Assembly (NCBI RefSeq): GCF_014107495.1
Contig: NZ_CP041969.1
Span: forward strand, 1,302,001-1,366,000
Reading direction: 5' to 3'
Origin: Cohnella cholangitidis
GTDB taxonomy: Bacteria; Bacillota; Bacilli; Paenibacillales; Paenibacillaceae
DNA length: 64,000 nt
The notes under the pieces were generated by a model that saw only the letters and a list, made by a program, of their open reading frames with translations, searched no databases and had not been told where the DNA came from. Of this stretch, positions 53,688 through 63,002 are shown piece by piece. Each line of letters opens with the position of its first letter. The first letter of the stretch is position 1. The translations under genes were made by a program, and so were the position numbers.

Positions 53688-54389
53688 TTATGTACCGCTT
53701 TGCTGCATTTCCTCCGGCAGCTCGAGACCTTGTCCGGTCATAATCTCGCGAATATGCTGCCACTGTTCGCGGGATGCGCGAATCATGGCGGCATCCACGA
53801 TTTTTTTGTCTTGGATGACCCTTCCGAACCATCTCACCGCTTCCTTGAAATTGTCTAACCGCTTGTTAAGCTCCCCGATCAAGTACATTAAGCGGGCGTT
53901 GCTGATCGAATCCCTCTCCGACTCGTAAACCCGCACATAAGCATCCAACGCGAATTGAATGAATCGGTCCTCTTGCTCCTTTTTCCCTTCATAACGGTAA
54001 AGCCAAGCAATATGGTGCAGCAGCGCGGCGATAACCCGATCCTTCTCTCCGATCGCTTGAGCCGTGATCAAACTCAGCTTGTAACACTCCATCGCCACGG
54101 ATGCAGTCCGTTCCATGCCATAATCCTTATACTTCCATTGACTGCCCAGCTTCTCATAATAAGCCGATCTTTGCTTGTCGTTGATTCGTTCCGCGAAATG
54201 CTCCGTCGTTGCGAACCCGCAGAAGGGGCAGACCCTTACGACATAGAAGTCGGGGTTCACGGTTTTGAAGTACGAGCAAAAATCGGTATCCGTCTTCACG
54301 GCTTTCTTCAAGCTGGGCCGGACCCGCGACGTTTGAAAGCTTTCATCGCAGCAGATGCACTTCACTTTAATTTGAAAAAGCGGCTCCAT
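53688..54389 (-). CDS. DUF2225 family protein
   Basis: A 233-residue protein: N-terminal zinc-like cysteines (CICCDESF, VCPFCGFAT), followed by a TPR-like helical region (AMECYKLSLITAQAI to LDNFKEAVRWFGRVIQ). This is the DUF2225 layout. Function unknown. It lies directly downstream of the hemoglobin gene (12 bases), so they are probably co-transcribed. Confidence 0.88.
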   Translation of the reverse strand: MEPLFQIKVKCICCDESFQTSRVRPSLKKAVKTDTDFCSYFKTVNPDFYVVRVCPFCGFATTEHFAERINDKQRSAYYEKLGSQWKYKDYGMERTASVAMECYKLSLITAQAIGEKDRVIAALLHHIAWLYRYEGKKEQEDRFIQFALDAYVRVYESERDSISNARLMYLIGELNKRLDNFKEAVRWFGRVIQDKKIVDAAMIRASREQWQHIREIMTGQGLELPEEMQQSGT

Positions 54390-54401
54390 GTGACGGCCTC
54401 C

Positions 54402-54797
54402 TTAATCGGCTGTAGAATCTGATTCGGTATTGACGAAATGGTTAGCCGGACCCGACAATCTTTCGATCGTCAGCTTCCGAAGCGGCTCCGGAACGGACGT
54501 CTCGGCAAGCGCCGCGGACATGCACTCCAGCCATGCCGCCGCTCTTTCGGGCGTAATCGCGAAGGGCATATGGCGCGCTCGCATCATCGGATGCCCGTAT
54601 TGGTCGGAATAGAGAGACGGTCCGCCTAGAAACTGGGTTAAAAATAAATATTGCTTCTCCATGACCGGAAGAATGTCTTCGGGAAACAGCGGAGCTAACA
54701 AAGGATGGGCTTGTACTTTGGGATAAAACCTGGCGACCAAATCGCGAATCGCTTCGGCGCCTCCAAGCGCATCGTAAAGAGTGGCGTAATTAGACAA
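54402..54797 (-). CDS. Truncated hemoglobin (group II, YjbI-like)
   Basis: A 131-residue truncated globin. LYDALGGAEAIRDLVARFY and the proximal His in MMRARHMPFAIT (F8, about residue 75) are seen; TyrB10 in FYPKV and Trp in AAWLECM are typical of group II. It binds oxygen or nitric oxide. TTG start at 54797 with AGGAGG upstream, rather than the ATG at 54866. Confidence 0.9.
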   Translation of the reverse strand: MSNYATLYDALGGAEAIRDLVARFYPKVQAHPLLAPLFPEDILPVMEKQYLFLTQFLGGPSLYSDQYGHPMMRARHMPFAITPERAAAWLECMSAALAETSVPEPLRKLTIERLSGPANHFVNTESDSTAD

Positions 54798-54941
54798 GAT
54801 GTACCTCCTATGATGAGAACACGTCGGCAGCGATATGTGCCCGTGGCTTCTTCTCGGTTTGGGCATAAAGCCCTATGCAGAAACTTCTCCAAAACATGTC
54901 TATTATACCACAATCACAACCGCAGACTTGCTCTTAAACAC

Positions 54942-54964
54942 AAAAATCGCCCGTGACGGGCGAT
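54942..54964 (-). terminator. Terminator after the 28-residue membrane peptide
   Basis: Minus-strand ATCGCCCG/CGGGCGAT stem, 3-base loop, then TTTTT. Confidence 0.85.
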
Positions 54965-55000
54965 CTAAATCGGCAACCTGCCGATAGGGGATATAAGAAC

Positions 55001-55087
55001 TTACATCTCTTCCTCCGGGCTAACCAAAGACTCTCGAATGACATATACGAAAGCGCATACAATTAATCCTGCAACGATTCCCGCCAT
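55001..55087 (-). CDS. 28-residue single-span membrane peptide
   Basis: MAGIVAGLIVCAFVYVIR followed by an acidic end (SPEEEM). The second ATG is preferred, GGAG 8 bases upstream. One membrane helix, no recognised family. Its own ribosome site and a strong terminator support it as a real gene. The rest of 54867-55275 is otherwise empty. Confidence 0.55.
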   Translation of the reverse strand: MAGIVAGLIVCAFVYVIRESLVSPEEEM

Positions 55088-55275
55088 TCTCATCACTCCA
55101 ACCTCGATGAATTTGACTTTCGCTGTTTCTTCTTTATTGCTAGTTCTATTGTAGCACAGTCGCACGCAAACTTCACGAACTTTTTGCAAGCGGTTACATG
55201 TAAACATTTGTCTTTTTATGTCGTGCGGAAAGATTGTCCGAGCCCTCACATATATTGGCATTAGGAAAGTAGTGA

Positions 55276-56583
55276 ATGGAGGAGACGAAATTGGAAAGGT
55301 TGCGGAATACGGATGAGAAACCGTCCCGCCGATTGACGCTGATTAGCGTGTTCGCAATCGGGGGGACTTCTTTGTTAATAGGTTGTTTAGCCATAACGGA
55401 TACCCAGGCCGCATTGAACGCCTCATTGAGGGGAGTATCCGTGTGGTGGGAAGTGTTGTTTCCCGCTTTGTTTCCTTTCTTCGTCCTGTCCGAATTGTTG
55501 CTCGGATTCGGAATCGTTCATCTGGCGGGCACGTTGCTGGACCCCTTCATGCGCCCGTTGTTCAGGTTGCCGGGAGTTGGGGGATTCATCGTCGCCATGG
55601 GTTTCGTATCCGGTTACCCCGTCGGCTCTCGGCTTACCTCGCGCATGATGGAACAGAAGCTGATCACGCGGTCGCAAGGCGAGCGTTTGGTCGCGATGAC
55701 GACGACCTCGGATCCGATTTTCCTTATCGGAGCCGTATGCATCGGCTTTTTCGGCAGCCTCCAAGCCGCCCCCGTTCTCGCCGTCGCCCATTACAGCAGC
55801 GCCTTGCTGTTAGGAATAGGTTCGCGCTTTCAATGGAATAAGACCGAGCCCGAAGCGGAAGCGGGAGTCGTTGAACCCTACCCCGGAAATCGATTTAGGG
55901 CTGCCCTATCCGCTATGCATAGGGCGCGCATGGCGGATGGCCGGCCTTTCGGCGTTTTACTTCAACAATCGCTTCAATCCTCCCTCTCCCTCATGATGAT
56001 CGTCGGCGGGTTGGTCGTTTTTTTCTCGGCTACTTTGGATCTATTGGTTAATAGCGGGCTTTTATCCTTGTTTCGCGATTCGATATCCATGCTGCTTCAG
56101 GGAGTCGGACTCTCTCCGAACTTATCGCCCGCGTTTATGAACGGAATGTTCGAAGTCACCCTCGGGGCGAAAGCCGCTGCGGCTGACCGAACAATCCCTC
56201 TCGTCGATCGCATCGCCGTAGCCGCCTTCGTCCTCTCTTGGGGAGGATTGTCCGTGCATGCGCAGGTTGCCGGGTTGATGAGCCGCACCGCTTGGCGCTA
56301 TCTTCCCTTCGCGCGGGCCCGGTTGATGCACGGGCTCCTCGCCATGCTGATCGTCTACCTCATATGGCCATGGTTTCACGTGGAGGAGAATTCCGAATCA
56401 ACCCTTTTCGCATGGTCGTCCGGCACTTTATGGACGAATAGCGGGGCAAAGTTCGACGGCGCCTTCATCCCGCTTCTATCCGGTATCCCTATCTTATTGT
56501 TGCTGATACTCGGTTCGATCGTCATCGCGGGCACGATCGCGATCGGTATAGGCAAAATCCGGATGAAGGCGCGCAAGGATTGA
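55276..56583 (+). CDS. ylbJ: Sporulation integral membrane protein YlbJ
   Basis: A 435-residue protein with eight to ten spans and two nucleoside-recognition (Gate) halves: WWEVLFPALFPFFVLSELLL and GFVSGYPVGSRLTSRMME are family landmarks. YlbJ is needed for spore cortex formation in Bacillus. ATG 55276 has AGGAAAG upstream; TTG 55291, after GGAGGAG, is an equally good start. Confidence 0.92.
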   Translation: MEETKLERLRNTDEKPSRRLTLISVFAIGGTSLLIGCLAITDTQAALNASLRGVSVWWEVLFPALFPFFVLSELLLGFGIVHLAGTLLDPFMRPLFRLPGVGGFIVAMGFVSGYPVGSRLTSRMMEQKLITRSQGERLVAMTTTSDPIFLIGAVCIGFFGSLQAAPVLAVAHYSSALLLGIGSRFQWNKTEPEAEAGVVEPYPGNRFRAALSAMHRARMADGRPFGVLLQQSLQSSLSLMMIVGGLVVFFSATLDLLVNSGLLSLFRDSISMLLQGVGLSPNLSPAFMNGMFEVTLGAKAAAADRTIPLVDRIAVAAFVLSWGGLSVHAQVAGLMSRTAWRYLPFARARLMHGLLAMLIVYLIWPWFHVEENSESTLFAWSSGTLWTNSGAKFDGAFIPLLSGIPILLLLILGSIVIAGTIAIGIGKIRMKARKD

Positions 56584-56675
56584 ATTCGCTATCGTTATTG
56601 TTTATGATCAAGTCATGTTCTTCGTACATAAAGTGAAGGTTCGAACAGGGATATAGTCGGAAGGAGCGGCCAACT

Positions 56676-57467
56676 TTGAACTATGCATTGCTTGACCGGG
56701 GAGACCGATTATCCCGGGCACTCTCGGAGGAGTTTCACGCTTTGGCGAAAGCCAAAGGATTCACGATCAATGAAGACTCGCCGGAAATCGTCGTATCGAT
56801 AGGCGGGGACGGTACCCTTCTGCAAGCTTTCCATCGATTTAAGAACCAGCTTGAACAGGTATCTTTTATCGGTATACATACCGGTCATCTCGGGTTTTAC
56901 GCGGATTGGAAGAAGGACGAGCTGTCCGAACTATTGGACTTGATGGTGTCATCGGAGCCCCGTAAAATTCAATATCCGCTGTTGCACGTCGAGATTGCCA
57001 GCACTGCCGGAAAAACGGAATTTCTTGCGCTGAACGAATTTACGCTAAAAAGCGTCGACGGCACTTTGGTATCCGCCGTTCATATTAACGACGAGCCATT
57101 CGAGATGTTCCGCGGGGACGGAATCGTCATTTCGACCCCTTCGGGAAGCACCGGTTATAACAAAAGTCTCGGAGGCGCGGTCATCCACCCTTCGCTAGAA
57201 GCGTTGCAAATCGCGGAAATCGCGTCCATCAACAATCGCGTATACCGGACGCTAGGCTCTTCGGTGATTTTGCCTAAGCACCATCATTGCGACATCGTGC
57301 CGGACCCGGAAGAGGAGCTGTTCATCGGCATCGATCACCTCGTCATGCAAATGTCCGGCGTAAGCTCCATCACGTGCAAGGTGGCGGACAGCAAAATCAC
57401 TTTCGCTAGGCATCGCCCTTTCCCTTTCTGGAATCGCGTTAGAGAAGCTTTTATCGGCTCCGTATAA
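56676..57467 (+). CDS. nadK: NAD kinase
   Basis: A 263-residue NAD kinase (PpnK) making NADP. The GGDGT motif is SIGGDGTLLQAF (about residue 43), and the substrate region TPSGSTGYNKSLGGAVIHP with the NE/D motif LNEFTLKS. TTG start at 56676 with AAGGAG upstream. A bidirectional terminator separates it from convergent yutD. Confidence 0.94.
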   Translation: MNYALLDRGDRLSRALSEEFHALAKAKGFTINEDSPEIVVSIGGDGTLLQAFHRFKNQLEQVSFIGIHTGHLGFYADWKKDELSELLDLMVSSEPRKIQYPLLHVEIASTAGKTEFLALNEFTLKSVDGTLVSAVHINDEPFEMFRGDGIVISTPSGSTGYNKSLGGAVIHPSLEALQIAEIASINNRVYRTLGSSVILPKHHHCDIVPDPEEELFIGIDHLVMQMSGVSSITCKVADSKITFARHRPFPFWNRVREAFIGSV

Positions 57468-57484
57468 CCGTTCCGTCCAACAAT

Positions 57485-57518
57485 AAACGGCCATCCGCAT
57501 AATTGCGGGTGGCCGTTT
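57485..57518. terminator. Bidirectional terminator between nadK and yutD
   Basis: AAACGGCCA-CCGC/GCGG-TGGCCGTTT stem; flanking A/T-runs short. Confidence 0.65.
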
Positions 57519-57532
57519 GCACGTCATATTGT

Positions 57533-58474
57533 TTATTCTCCGGATCTGGGCGAACCGGCTTCCGGGCGAGGAGCCGCTCCGTTAGGCCGGTTATTCGGCT
57601 TGCCGCCGAAGCTCTTGCGGCGACGGTTTTTCCCTTGCCAGCGATTGTCGTTACGAGCGCCTTCATTGCGGGAGCCTTCGCCGCGGGAACCTTCGTTACG
57701 GAAGCTCGGGTTGCCGGACTCCGAAGTCCGGTTGTCGTTCACCGCTCGGTTAGCCTGTTCTCCGCCTTGCGTCCGCGGTCCTCTTGGCGGGTACGACGGC
57801 TTGTTCGAAGCCTGTCCACCGCCTTGTCCTTGCTGCTGAGGACGGCGATCCCCGTAAGAGGAGCCGTTCGCGGACCGGCCCTGTTTATTCGGGTTCGAAC
57901 TATCGTTCCCTTGCCTGGATGGTCCCCCGCGGGATGACGAGGACGAGCCGGAGGCATTGGCATTCGCGTTAGCGCTCGCATTGCGGCGTTCGGCGTCCGC
58001 GGCCGCTCTCGCAACGGCCGATACGGTAATATTCGGAACGCGAACCGGGCCTCCCGCCCGTTCCTTAAGCGGCCAACGCATAATCGGTCCGCTTAGCGCA
58101 GCGGCAGTCTCGGCGGCCTGTTCGCCCGTTTCGTTCCGGGCTACGATCGCTTCCGGCGACTCCTCTTTGGAGATTTCCACGCCCGGAGGCAGAGCGTTGC
58201 TGTCCAATTTGGACAGCACGAAATGAGCGCAGCCGAAATTGCAATATTCGTTAATGTAATCGACAAAGCTGGAGATGGCGCTTTCCTTAGTCGCTCTAGG
58301 ATGCCCGTCCCGATAAAACCCCCGAAGACGTAACTGGTTGTAGCCCCAATCTCCGACGATATAATCGAATCGTTCCAATACTTCGCTGTATCTCTCGCGA
58401 AAAGCTTCCGGATTCCATCCGCTTTTATATTCGTGCACAAGCGAAAACGCGTTGCCTCCTGCCATGAAGATCAT
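57533..58474 (-). CDS. yutD: YutD-like protein (DUF1027) with long disordered tail
   Basis: A 313-residue protein. Residues 8-98 match YutD ([51 protein letters not shown]). The remaining 200 or so residues are low-complexity: Asn/Gly/Ser/Arg/Gln-rich, with RG- and Asn-repeat-like patterns ([15 protein letters not shown]) and a basic end. Bacillus YutD stops after the core. The ATG overlaps the lipA stop (ATGA). Function of the core is unknown; the tail suggests nucleic-acid or self-association. Confidence 0.85.
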   Translation of the reverse strand: MIFMAGGNAFSLVHEYKSGWNPEAFRERYSEVLERFDYIVGDWGYNQLRLRGFYRDGHPRATKESAISSFVDYINEYCNFGCAHFVLSKLDSNALPPGVEISKEESPEAIVARNETGEQAAETAAALSGPIMRWPLKERAGGPVRVPNITVSAVARAAADAERRNASANANANASGSSSSSRGGPSRQGNDSSNPNKQGRSANGSSYGDRRPQQQGQGGGQASNKPSYPPRGPRTQGGEQANRAVNDNRTSESGNPSFRNEGSRGEGSRNEGARNDNRWQGKNRRRKSFGGKPNNRPNGAAPRPEAGSPRSGE

Positions 58475-59376
58475 GATAGGCTCTCCTCCCGAACACTGTT
58501 CGTTCTTGCTTCAGCCGATTTAACCTGCTCGTGCGCGTGATAGGAGCTGCGTACGAAAGGAGCTGATTCCACGTGGGAAAACCCGCGTTTCAATCCTTCC
58601 TCTTTCAATGCAGCGAACTCGTCCGGATGTACGTAACGAGCGACGTTCAAATGCGATGACGAAGGCTGCAAATACTGACCCAAAGTCAAAATATTGCAAT
58701 CCACCGCCCTCAGGTCATCCATCGCCTGAAGGATCTCCTCGTACGTTTCCCCTACCCCCAGCATAATACTCGACTTCGTCGGGATGTTCGGCTTCATTTC
58801 TTTGGCGCGCTTGATTAACTCAAGCGAACGAGGATACTTGGCCTTAGCCCGAACACGGTCCGATAGGCGGGCTACCGTCTCGATATTGTGGTTGAGAATA
58901 TCCGGATTGGCGTCCATCACGATCTGCAACGAATCGCGATCGCCCAGAAAATCAGGGATAAGAACTTCTACGCTGCAAAAAGGAAGCCGCTTGCGAATCG
59001 CCTTTACGGTAGCCGCGAAAATCGAAGCTCCTCCGTCCTTCAAGTCGTCCCTGGCAACGGAAGTGACGACGCAATGCTTCAACCCCATTTGCTCGGCGGC
59101 TTCCGCCACTCTTTCCGGCTCTTGCAGATCGAGCTCAGTCGGCAATCCCGTTTTGACCGCGCAAAACCGGCACGCTCGCGTACAAAGATCGCCCAGTATC
59201 ATAAACGTCGCCGTGCGATTAGCCCAGCATTCATATATATTAGGACAACGCGCTTCCTCGCAAACCGTATGAAGCGTCTTGCTCCGCATCACTTGTTTAA
59301 GCTCCTGGTATGGCTCGCCCGTGGTCAGCTTTATCTTCAGCCAATCGGGCTTGCGCGGTTTCGCGCTAGTCGTCAT
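58471..59376 (-). CDS. lipA: Lipoyl synthase LipA
   Basis: A 301-residue radical SAM enzyme with both cluster sites: auxiliary [12 protein letters not shown] (about residues 39-50) and radical [11 protein letters not shown] (about 66-73), plus the C-terminal RSSYHAHE. It inserts sulfur into octanoyl chains to make lipoate on E2 and GcvH subunits. It precedes yutD by overlapping start/stop and is divergent from yunA, matching Bacillus order. Confidence 0.96.
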   Translation of the reverse strand: MTTSAKPRKPDWLKIKLTTGEPYQELKQVMRSKTLHTVCEEARCPNIYECWANRTATFMILGDLCTRACRFCAVKTGLPTELDLQEPERVAEAAEQMGLKHCVVTSVARDDLKDGGASIFAATVKAIRKRLPFCSVEVLIPDFLGDRDSLQIVMDANPDILNHNIETVARLSDRVRAKAKYPRSLELIKRAKEMKPNIPTKSSIMLGVGETYEEILQAMDDLRAVDCNILTLGQYLQPSSSHLNVARYVHPDEFAALKEEGLKRGFSHVESAPFVRSSYHAHEQVKSAEARTNSVREESLS

Positions 59377-59480
59377 CGTAATTCCCCTCTTTCTGTCCTT
59401 CTTATTATAGCATGATTCGGATAAAAACCAATGATCTGTAAACCCTACATCTACATGTCGACAACGAGGGAGGAGTTACG

Positions 59481-60539
59481 TTGCTTACCTTATGGCGGAG
59501 ATGCCTTGGCTTAATGAGATTCGGTTCGCGAATTTCGCTTGGGGCAATCCTTATTGCGCTTGTCGCAATCGGATTCGACCCGGCGGCACACGGTTCGGAC
59601 AAGGCGGAACCGTCCGAGGCGGACAAAATCAAACAGCGGCTTAAGCTCTACGAGTCCATTAGCTTCAAAACCGGTTTGGAGTGGCAGTTGGTCGCGGCGA
59701 TCGATCAATATGAACGTACGATTTCCCGGGCTCATCCGAAAACGAGACCTCTCCGGGAAGACGCGGTAACGGGAGTATTCGTCTCGGATACCAATTGGAG
59801 CGGGTACATGAATCCGGAGAAAGAGGACACTCACCCCGAGTCGATTCGTTTTTTTCACGGGGTCGGCAAAGACGGTTCGGGCGACGGAATCGCCGATCGC
59901 GGTAAAGACGAAGACCTGCTGTACTCCGTAGCCGCGCAAGTACTTGCGCATGGCAGCGCGGACGACGACGTCGGTATCGGGCTCTGGGAATATTACCACA
60001 ATACCCGCGCCGTACAGAGGATTTTGCAGTTCGCCAAGCTGTACAGGCAATTCGATCGTTTGGATTTGTCCGAACATGCTTTTCCCCTGCCTCTAAAAAG
60101 CGTCTATTCCTTCAGAAGCACATGGGGGAACAGCCGCGGCTGGGGCGGAAAAAGAATACATGAGGGAACGGACATCTTCGCCAATCATGGAGTTCCGGTC
60201 CGAAGTACTTGTTACGGGGTTATCGAGATAAAAGGGTGGAATGCTTACGGAGGCTGGCGGATCGGGATAAGAGATTTAAACAATTTGTACCATTATTACG
60301 CCCATCTGTCCGGCTTCGAGAAAAATTTAAAGGCCGGAGACATTGTCCGGCCGGGTCAAACGATTGGATGGGTGGGCAGCTCCGGATACGGTCGCCCCGG
60401 GACGCAAGGGAAATTTCCGCCCCATCTGCACTATGGCATCTATCGGGACAGAGGACTTGTGGAATGGGCGTTCGACCCTTATCCTCTATTGCACAAATGG
60501 GAACGCGAAGAACGCAGAGCGATTCGCGTTCTCAAATAG
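59481..60539 (+). CDS. yunA: M23-family metallopeptidase YunA
   Basis: A 352-residue exported protein: signal-type hydrophobic N-terminus (residues 12-35), helical middle, and a C-terminal LytM domain with zinc ligands in HEGTDIF (HxxxD), HYYAHL and HLHYGI (HxH). It should cleave peptidoglycan cross-bridges or bind the wall. TTG start at 59481 with GGGAGGAG upstream. In Bacillus, yunA and yunB are neighbours; here a kdu block lies between. Confidence 0.92.
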   Translation: MLTLWRRCLGLMRFGSRISLGAILIALVAIGFDPAAHGSDKAEPSEADKIKQRLKLYESISFKTGLEWQLVAAIDQYERTISRAHPKTRPLREDAVTGVFVSDTNWSGYMNPEKEDTHPESIRFFHGVGKDGSGDGIADRGKDEDLLYSVAAQVLAHGSADDDVGIGLWEYYHNTRAVQRILQFAKLYRQFDRLDLSEHAFPLPLKSVYSFRSTWGNSRGWGGKRIHEGTDIFANHGVPVRSTCYGVIEIKGWNAYGGWRIGIRDLNNLYHYYAHLSGFEKNLKAGDIVRPGQTIGWVGSSGYGRPGTQGKFPPHLHYGIYRDRGLVEWAFDPYPLLHKWEREERRAIRVLK

Positions 60540-60558
60540 CTTCGGCGGTCGATCGCCG

Positions 60559-61329
60559 TTAGCGGTTCATCCATCCGCCATCTACGCATAAGACGTGTCC
60601 GTTCATGTAGTCGGATGCCGCCGAAGCGAGGAAAACCGCCGGACCGATCAAATCCTCATCGGTTCCCCATCGACCGGCTGGAATTCGATCGAGAATTTGG
60701 CGGCTCCGGTTAGGATCGTTGCGAAGCGCCTCCGTATTGTCGGTTGCCATGTAGCCCGGAGCGATCGCGTTTACCTGAACGCCTTTGGATGCCCATTCGT
60801 TCGCTAACGCTTTCGTCAATCCCGCTACCGCATGCTTGCTCGCCGTATAGCCCGAAACGTTAATGCCTCCTTGAAAAGAAAGCATGGACGCGATGTTGAT
60901 GATTTTGCCGCGACCTTGCTCGATCATCAGTTCGCCAGCCAGCTGGCAAAGAACGAATACCGAGTTCAAGTTGACGTCCAGCACTTCCTGCCAATCGGAA
61001 TAAGCGTGCTCAACGGCAGGAGTACGACGGATTATGCCGGCATTGTTGACGAGTATATCGAGACCTCCGAACGTTTCGATCGCCGCGTCCAGAATGGCGG
61101 GAAGCTTGCTGCGGTCGGCCACGTCGACTTGTACGATGCGGGCTTTGCTGCCGTATGCTTCGACTTTGGCTTTCGTCTCTTCCGCCGAGGTGCGATTCGT
61201 GACGAGCACGAGATTCGCGCCGGCCTCGGCAAGCCCGACAGCGATCGCTTGTCCTAATCCGCGTCCCGCTCCGGTAACGATGGCGGTTTTGCCAGAGAGA
61301 TCAAACAAATTCCGTTGTTGCTCTTTCAA
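60559..61329 (-). CDS. kduD: 2-deoxy-D-gluconate 3-dehydrogenase KduD
   Basis: A 256-residue classical SDR: TGAGRGLG cofactor loop (about residue 20), NNAG, catalytic Ser in INIASMLSFQG, YTASK. Sequence DLSGKTAIVTGAGRGLGQAI and the C-terminal DGGWMNR match KduD, which reduces 2,5-diketo-3-deoxygluconate in pectin and hexuronate breakdown. TTG start at 61329, overlapping the upstream regulator gene by 29 bases. Confidence 0.92.
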   Translation of the reverse strand: MKEQQRNLFDLSGKTAIVTGAGRGLGQAIAVGLAEAGANLVLVTNRTSAEETKAKVEAYGSKARIVQVDVADRSKLPAILDAAIETFGGLDILVNNAGIIRRTPAVEHAYSDWQEVLDVNLNSVFVLCQLAGELMIEQGRGKIINIASMLSFQGGINVSGYTASKHAVAGLTKALANEWASKGVQVNAIAPGYMATDNTEALRNDPNRSRQILDRIPAGRWGTDEDLIGPAVFLASAASDYMNGHVLCVDGGWMNR

Positions 61330-62071
61330 TTTTCACCGAACCTCCTTCGTAACGACGGAGCGTCTCGTCATCTAGCCCGTCATCCGTAATAAGAACATGC
61401 AAATCTTGCAAGGCAGCGAAAGTCTGGAGCGCCGCGCGGTCGAATTTGGTATGGTCGGCCACGCCGTAAATTTCCTTCGCTCCGGACAAGTACGCTTTCT
61501 TAAGATCGAGCAGCTCGCCCGTAAACACGGACAAGCCGAATTTGTCATGAACGCCCGTCGCCGACAGGAACAGTTTCTGAACGTTAAGCCGGGTGAGCCA
61601 TTCCAGGGCGTCGTTACCGATCAACACGTTCCGATGGCGATATCCCCCCGGCACGACCAGACGAATCTGCTCCTTCGCCATCAGCTCGCGAATAATGAGC
61701 AGATCGTTCGTTAGTACCGTAAGCGGGATATTGGGAAGCCGTTTGGCGATTTCTAAGGTCGTGCTCCCCGCGTCAAGGGCAATAACGTCGTCTTGCCGGA
61801 TGTATTTAAGAGCGTGTACGGCGATCGCTTCTTTTTCCTTGGATCGTTTCGTGTTCGGAATCTGCAGAGGAAGCATCGGTTCGGCTTGATCGGACCGGCT
61901 AACCGCTCCTCCGTGAATTCTTCTCAGCAGTCCTTTTTCCTCAAGCTTCTCCAAATCTTCGCGAATCGTCTTGGGCGTAACGGACAGAAGCTCGCTTAGT
62001 TCGGACACCTGCACGGTTCCTTGCGTTTGCAGAAGATCTAATATCGATTGATGGCGCGTTATGGCAAGCAT
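61301..62071 (-). CDS. DeoR/GlpR-family repressor of the kdu operon
   Basis: A 256-residue regulator. The N-terminal DeoR helix-turn-helix (VQVSELSELLSVTPKTIRED, residues 18-37, ending LRRIHGGAV) is followed by a sugar-phosphate isomerase-like sensor domain (DAGSTTLEIAKRL, LTNDLLI, GLSVFTGE). It probably senses a phosphorylated hexuronate derivative. Located between kduI and kduD, hence autoregulated in the operon. Confidence 0.9.
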   Translation of the reverse strand: MLAITRHQSILDLLQTQGTVQVSELSELLSVTPKTIREDLEKLEEKGLLRRIHGGAVSRSDQAEPMLPLQIPNTKRSKEKEAIAVHALKYIRQDDVIALDAGSTTLEIAKRLPNIPLTVLTNDLLIIRELMAKEQIRLVVPGGYRHRNVLIGNDALEWLTRLNVQKLFLSATGVHDKFGLSVFTGELLDLKKAYLSGAKEIYGVADHTKFDRAALQTFAALQDLHVLITDDGLDDETLRRYEGGSVKIERATTEFV

Positions 62072-62102
62072 GATAAGGGGTTCCTCCCGAAGTCAGTTGC
62101 TT

Positions 62103-62933
62103 TTACTTTAACGCATCCATCGGGACGACATCCATATCTTTAAACGTATAATTTTCTCCGGCCATCGCCCAGATGAACGCATAGCTGCTCGTGCCGGCTC
62201 CGGAATGAATCGACCAAGCCGGAGAAATGATCGCTTGTTCGTTAGCGACGACCAAATGGCGCGTCTCGTTCGGTTCGCCCATGAAATGGAACACTCTCGC
62301 GTCCGCGTTCATGTCGAAATACAAGTACGCTTCCATGCGGCGATCGTGAATGTGCGCCGGCATCGTATTCCATACGCTGCCCGGTTTAAACAAAGTAACT
62401 CCAAGCATGAGCTGGCAGCTCTGAACGCCGTTCTCGTGGATGATCTGATGGATCGTGCGCTCGTTGGACGATTCAAGGGAACCGAGGTTCAACGTGTTCG
62501 CCTCTTGCACGGATACTTTGCGAGTCGAATAAGTCGCATGGGCAAGCGCGGACGTGAAATAAATTTTGGCCGGCTCCGACGAGTTGCCGCTGGACAGCTT
62601 CAAATCGCGCGCCCCTTTGCCTACGTACAACGTATCGAGCTTGCCTAACGTGTACCGTTCTCCGTCCACTTCGATGACGGCTTCTCCGCCGATATTAATA
62701 AAGCCGACTTCTCTGCGCTCCAGAAAATATTCCGTTTTGAGCACGTCCGCCGCTTCGATCGTTAACGTTTCCTTCACCGGCAATGCGCCGCCGATGATCA
62801 AACGGTCGTCATGCGCGTACACCATTTTCACTTGATCGGCTTGAAATAGGCTTTCGATTAAATATTGCTGGCGGAGCCTCGCCGTGTCGTAATGCTTGGC
62901 ATCTGCCGGATTCGTCGAATGTCTGATTTCCAT
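62103..62933 (-). CDS. kduI: 5-keto-4-deoxyuronate isomerase KduI
   Basis: A 276-residue cupin isomerase. The zinc site is seen in MPAHIHDRRMEAYLYF (HxHx4-5E) and IHSGAG. It converts 4-deoxy-L-threo-5-hexosulose uronate to 2,5-diketo-3-deoxygluconate, one step before KduD. GGGGGA precedes the ATG. Length and motifs agree with the family. Confidence 0.93.
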   Translation of the reverse strand: MEIRHSTNPADAKHYDTARLRQQYLIESLFQADQVKMVYAHDDRLIIGGALPVKETLTIEAADVLKTEYFLERREVGFINIGGEAVIEVDGERYTLGKLDTLYVGKGARDLKLSSGNSSEPAKIYFTSALAHATYSTRKVSVQEANTLNLGSLESSNERTIHQIIHENGVQSCQLMLGVTLFKPGSVWNTMPAHIHDRRMEAYLYFDMNADARVFHFMGEPNETRHLVVANEQAIISPAWSIHSGAGTSSYAFIWAMAGENYTFKDMDVVPMDALK

Positions 62934-62948
62934 TGGAACATCCCCCTA

Positions 62949-62999
62949 GTTCGTTTTCGTTCGAATTTATTATAACACACCTTTTCGAACATTTGTGAA
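62949..62999 (-). promoter_or_regulatory. Promoter and possible DeoR operator of the kdu operon
   Basis: TATAAT (minus strand, 62969-62974) lies between GTTCGTTTTCGTTCGAA (62949-62965) and TTCGAACATTTGTGAAC (62984-63000), two clusters of TTCG/CGAA half-sites like those bound by DeoR-family repressors. A TTCACA (-35, 62994-62999) stands 19 bases away. Confidence 0.45.
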
Positions 63000-63002
63000 C
63001 AA

